NCBI RefSeq assembly: GCF_036417845.1
Contig: NC_089991.1
Span: 13,485,001-13,549,000, forward strand
DNA: 64,000 nucleotides
DNA from: Apteryx mantelli
Lineage: Eukaryota > Chordata > Aves > Apterygiformes > Apterygidae
Reading direction: 5' to 3'
Under the pieces are notes generated by a model, which saw nothing but the letters and a program-made list of their open reading frames with translations, was not told the DNA's origin and ran no database searches. A program made the translations under genes and the position numbers. The stretch's first letter is position 1, and every line of letters begins with the position of its first letter. Below are positions 60,601 through 64,000 of the stretch, in pieces.

Positions 60601-61999
60601 TACCTCTAGAAAGACGATGAACAGACTGTTTTGTGGTTTCTTACTAGGATTCTGTAGAGTCCCTAAACAAAAGGCCATCTCTTAATGCTTTTATAATAGA
60701 TGTCCCTCCTCACAAGGATTAACTCTGCTAGTGTTGGAGTCACCATATACTTCAAACTCAGTTAAAACTCCTGAGGAAATTTCTGAAATTACTGGCAATT
60801 TAGAGCTGCTAATGCTTTTGACACTGGGGAAGGAGAAAGGGAGGTAGCTCTTTGTATCTGAGCTGTTAAATGAAGATTCCCTTTCATAACTCATCATGAC
60901 AGAACATTAAACATTTCTAAACATTAAACTACTTGCACCATACAAATAAATAATCAGTATAATTTGCTTTTATTTACGCTTAGTCTGACGGTGCAAAGCT
61001 AACTGGACACCATTTTTCTTTCCTTTGCAACTCCCAACTTCTAGGCACCATTCATACCTGGTTAAAACCTTGAGGAAAGGATAAATGTTTACTGTTTGAA
61101 TCTATAGAATTACGGCCCTTAAATACAAGATTTTTAGCATTCTCAGAACACCAAAAGATATGGACATGGAGTCTACTGCCTTGGAATTAGTGTCACTTTC
61201 TCCAATACTGATGTGCCATTTGGCAGCTCAAGGTTCCATCTGAAATGCAAGTATTAGGCAATGTTCGGTTTCAGAGAATGTATGCTTTTCTGTGCAGACA
61301 GGGGAGGAAAGGTACATGGGGCTGGGTACAGCTCGTCTGAACTTAACCCTGCATTCCAAAGGAATAAAAAGAGTACTGAACATTTGACTGAAAAGGTAGT
61401 ATTTTTGAATACATAATTTGTTGAAGATCCTGTATTCTTCACATTCGGAAGTGTTTCCAGATATTGAAGCAAACAGTGCTGAAGGATTTTAAAGGACTGG
61501 CTATTTTTATGAATATCAGTGGTATCCTAATGCAAAATGAGACCATTTTTCTTCAAGAAATTGTTAAGGTATACTTAACTGTGATAGCCATCGAAAGTTT
61601 TAGATCATTTTACTTGATAGTTACTAACACATTATTCATCTTTCAACTTAAAAGAGTTAGTGCGATTTAATTAACTAAAACTTGGATTCTTTGCTACAGT
61701 TCCTTTGGCTTGGTTGTTTCTTTGTGGTAAGGATTAGAATAAGTGATTCACTCGCTGCACTAGACTTTCTTCAGGCCTCTCGTAATTCAGAACATACATG
61801 GAACGAATTACAAAGTAAAAACTGAAGCATTATTAGCACTTTTGCAGTGGAAAAAGCCACTAAGTAAAAGCACAGACATACTTAACCCCTTACATTGATG
61901 ACGAAGGCATGTGCAGAGCAGGTAGGTACTCAGCTGCTTTAAAAGCGTAACCCGAATATGAAGCGCAGGGTCTGCATGCCACACTGGGATGCACTGGAA
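51629..61999. other. AT-rich gene-poor region
   Basis: No exon, repeat family or RNA gene could be supported over about 10 kb. The terminal exon(s) of the TRIM gene should lie here, but no sequence with the SPRY signature (HYWEV, W.LGV, VSFYN) was recognised on the plus strand. Open frames are short and featureless. Confidence 0.5.
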
Positions 62000-62179
62000 G
62001 ATGAGAAGTTTCCCATCAGCTTCACGTCGCGCACCAGCACTAAAGCTCGCTCCTTTGCAGCTTGAACAACTCTCCCCTTCATGTCTTCTCCTTTCACACC
62101 TGGGCCTCTGCCCCCACCCTGGTGTTCACCGGGAGGTGAGAAAGCAGGCCGGACCCGGGAGCCACGCCAGGAGGCTGCG

Positions 62180-63160
62180 TCCTCGCCGGCCCCCTCGCGC
62201 CCCAAAAGCCACCTCCGCGGAGACGCGCGGGGCTGCTTTGAGCGCGCCACAGCTAGTGCTGCTGCGGCCGCTTCCAGTGAGAACGGGTCCCGCTTTCCCA
62301 GCCCGGCTTTGGAGAGCGAGGGATAGCTACGGGACCTCGCAGTAATTAGGACGTGAACTCCTAGACTAATTATCCACCTCAAAGTCTTTCTTCGCGAAGC
62401 GGCCTGACCGCCGGGACGCGCCCCGCGCCCTCGCGGTGCGGCCGCAAGCCGAGGCGGAGCGACCGAGGGCCATCGCCGCGGCCCAGAGCTGCGGGAACCT
62501 GCTGCCGAGGTGCCGTGCGCCTGGGCCGCCGGCCCCGCGGCGACCTTGCAGCCAGCTGCGGGCCGAACGCCGCGGGCTGCCCGCGGCAGCCAGGAAGAAC
62601 AACACCGCGGGCCTCGGCCGCAGGCGCAGGCCTCGCCGCCCGCGCCCTCCCCGGCGGAAGGGCAGCGCCGCGCCGCGAGGGGCGAGGCGGGGCGGCCCGG
62701 CCCGTGCCCGGCCCCCGCCCGGCAGCGCGGGGAGGCGGGCGGAGGCGAGGCGAGGCGCGGGGCCGGGCCGGGTCGGATAGGGTCGGCGCTGCCGAGCCGC
62801 CGGGAGTCGCGCCGAGGCCACGCCGCCCCGGCCTCGCCCGCCCAGGGTCTGCCCGGAGCCGCCGGCGGCCCCGCGGTGAGTGGGGCGCCTCAGCGGGGGC
62901 GGGGGGCCGCGAGGGGCGCCGGGGGCCGCGGGGTGCTGCGGCGGGCATGGCGCCGGCGGCGCCAACAGGTTGTCAGTGCCCGCTCCTGGCGCCGCCGGCG
63001 AGGGGGTGAGCTGTCTGCGTGGCGGCGGGAGGGCAGCGCTGAGCGAGGGGGCGCAGAGCGCTAACAGGAAGAGAAGAGGAGAGCCGCGGGGCCGGCGGGG
63101 AGAGCGCTCCCGTCTGGGAAGCGAGGCAGGAGTATCCGTGAGACGCTGAGGCTGTTCCTT
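62180..63160 (+). promoter_or_regulatory. CpG island and probable noncoding first exon of the next gene
   Basis: Nearly 1 kb of extreme GC content with dense CpG and GC-box-like runs (cccgcccggc). A consensus donor ccgcg|gtgagt lies at 62876, facing plus-strand transcription, and a good acceptor (gtgttcttcttgcag) lies at 63360. This suggests a first exon ending at 62875 and perhaps a second exon from 63361. Mammalian gene order would predict SLC26A2, whose first exon is noncoding, but no SLC26A2 coding sequence is visible before 64000. Confidence 0.6.
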
Positions 63161-64000
63161 CTAAAGAAAGTCCTGTTAAAAACTGAGAGGATGGAGCCGG
63201 GCTTTATGGAAAAGCGGCGCTGTAATTTCCCTTTCGTCACCCTGGGAGCTTGAAGGTTTGCTGGCTTCCAAAACGATACGCGTGTTCTCGGCAAAAATCT
63301 GTGGGCACAGGGATATAAAAAATATGTGGATTATTGTTTGTTCTGTGTTCTTCTTGCAGGTTTTCAGTTAAAAAAAAAAAAGTCAGTCAGTTCTCCCTTA
63401 TGCTGTGTAAACACTAGGTGTCCGCGTGAGGCTTTCCATTCAGTCTGGTGAGCTGCTTGCACAAGGCTCCGCTGTGCCCGTGCAACCCACCGCAGCTGCT
63501 TTCCTGCTCCGGCTGTTGGGTTGCAGCAGCCATCAGAGAATCAGCTTAGCGCGAGTTGGCATTAACTGCCCAGGAATTTCCTTGGGGGCAGCGCTTCCCC
63601 TGCAAGTCCTCGGTGCAAAAACTGGTCATGAAGGGAGCTCTTCACTTCTGCTGCTCGTGGTCAGCGCGGAAAGGGGATCCTCGTGCAGAAATGAATTGCT
63701 GAAAATACTCTTTAGCAAACTCGCTGTAACAGATTTGGCTTGGATGAAAGCTGCTAGAGTGGGAGACTGCGGTCCGTTATCCTCGAAACATCCACTCCGC
63801 ACAGGGCAGGGCAGCTCATTCTTTGTGCCGCTGCTTTCTCAGAGATGAGCTGACTTTCCTAGAAGACTTGGTTATTGACTGGAACTGCTGACTTCCACGA
63901 GAACTTCCATAAAAGAGGGCTGCGCCAGGGTCAGGGCTGTGTAAGACAAACAGGAGGTATCTCTGCTCCTCAGAAGAACTAACATTTGAAGTAGGAAGAG
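63161..64000 (+). other. Probable intron or 5' UTR of the next gene
   Basis: The region follows the CpG island. It has a splice-acceptor-like site at 63360 and a poly-A run at 63371-63381. An open frame of 140 codons (63426-63848) has no recognisable domain. Confidence 0.4.

Noticed and set aside
62366-63064. Long GC-rich open frames on both strands of the second CpG island
   Set aside because: Same reason: stop-poor composition. The consensus donor at 62876 would cut the plus-strand frames.
1-64000. CRISPR arrays, operons, tRNA or rRNA genes
   Set aside because: No regularly spaced direct repeats, and no tRNA or rRNA signatures were seen. The window is vertebrate chromosomal DNA.

Overview
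The window is vertebrate nuclear DNA, almost certainly from a bird. It has split genes with GT-AG introns, a CR1 LINE fragment whose 3' end shows the typical avian octamer repeats, CpG-island promoters and long introns. No bacterial, plasmid or phage features were seen.

Region 1 (1-28.1 kb, + strand) is most of PPARGC1B, which encodes the transcriptional coactivator PGC-1beta. The first coding exon lies upstream of the window. Eleven coding exons (5782-22731) join in frame and encode 1003 residues: an acidic N-terminal activation region, two LXXLL nuclear-receptor boxes, the DHDY host-cell-factor motif, a poly-Glu run, an SR-like stretch and a C-terminal RRM. A long 3' UTR follows, probably ending at the AATAAA at 28099. 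The first 5.8 kb is intron 1 and carries a minus-strand CR1.

Region 2 (28.1-45 kb) is a graveyard of broken TRIM (RING/B-box/coiled-coil) paralogues, which I worked out by comparing it with the intact copy further on. Relic A has a RING fragment with two zinc ligands lost (33.28 kb) and a frameshifted coiled-coil exon (34.46-34.68 kb). A probable minus-strand solo LTR (34.87-35.28 kb) follows it. Relic B has an open 96-nt coiled-coil exon (39.65 kb), a 23-nt micro-exon (40.88 kb) and an open SPRY fragment without PRY (43.4 kb). Between A and B lies a separate minus-strand two-exon gene 3' end (36.34-37.19 kb). It encodes a hydrophobic segment followed by a Cys/His-rich tail, possibly of the DC-STAMP/DCST type. 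An orphan CpG island (38.5-39.15 kb) lies upstream of it.

Region 3 (45.8-51.6 kb, + strand) is the intact TRIM copy. Five exons of 621, 96, 234, 23 and 137 nt encode RING, two B-boxes and a coiled coil. No SPRY exon was found after it.

Region 4 (51.6-62.0 kb) is AT-rich and appears gene-poor. Region 5 (62.2-63.2 kb) is a strong CpG island with a consensus splice donor at 62876, probably the noncoding first exon of the next plus-strand gene. From mammalian gene order this could be SLC26A2, but no coding sequence in the window confirms it. PDE6A, which lies between PPARGC1B and SLC26A2 in mammals, was not seen.
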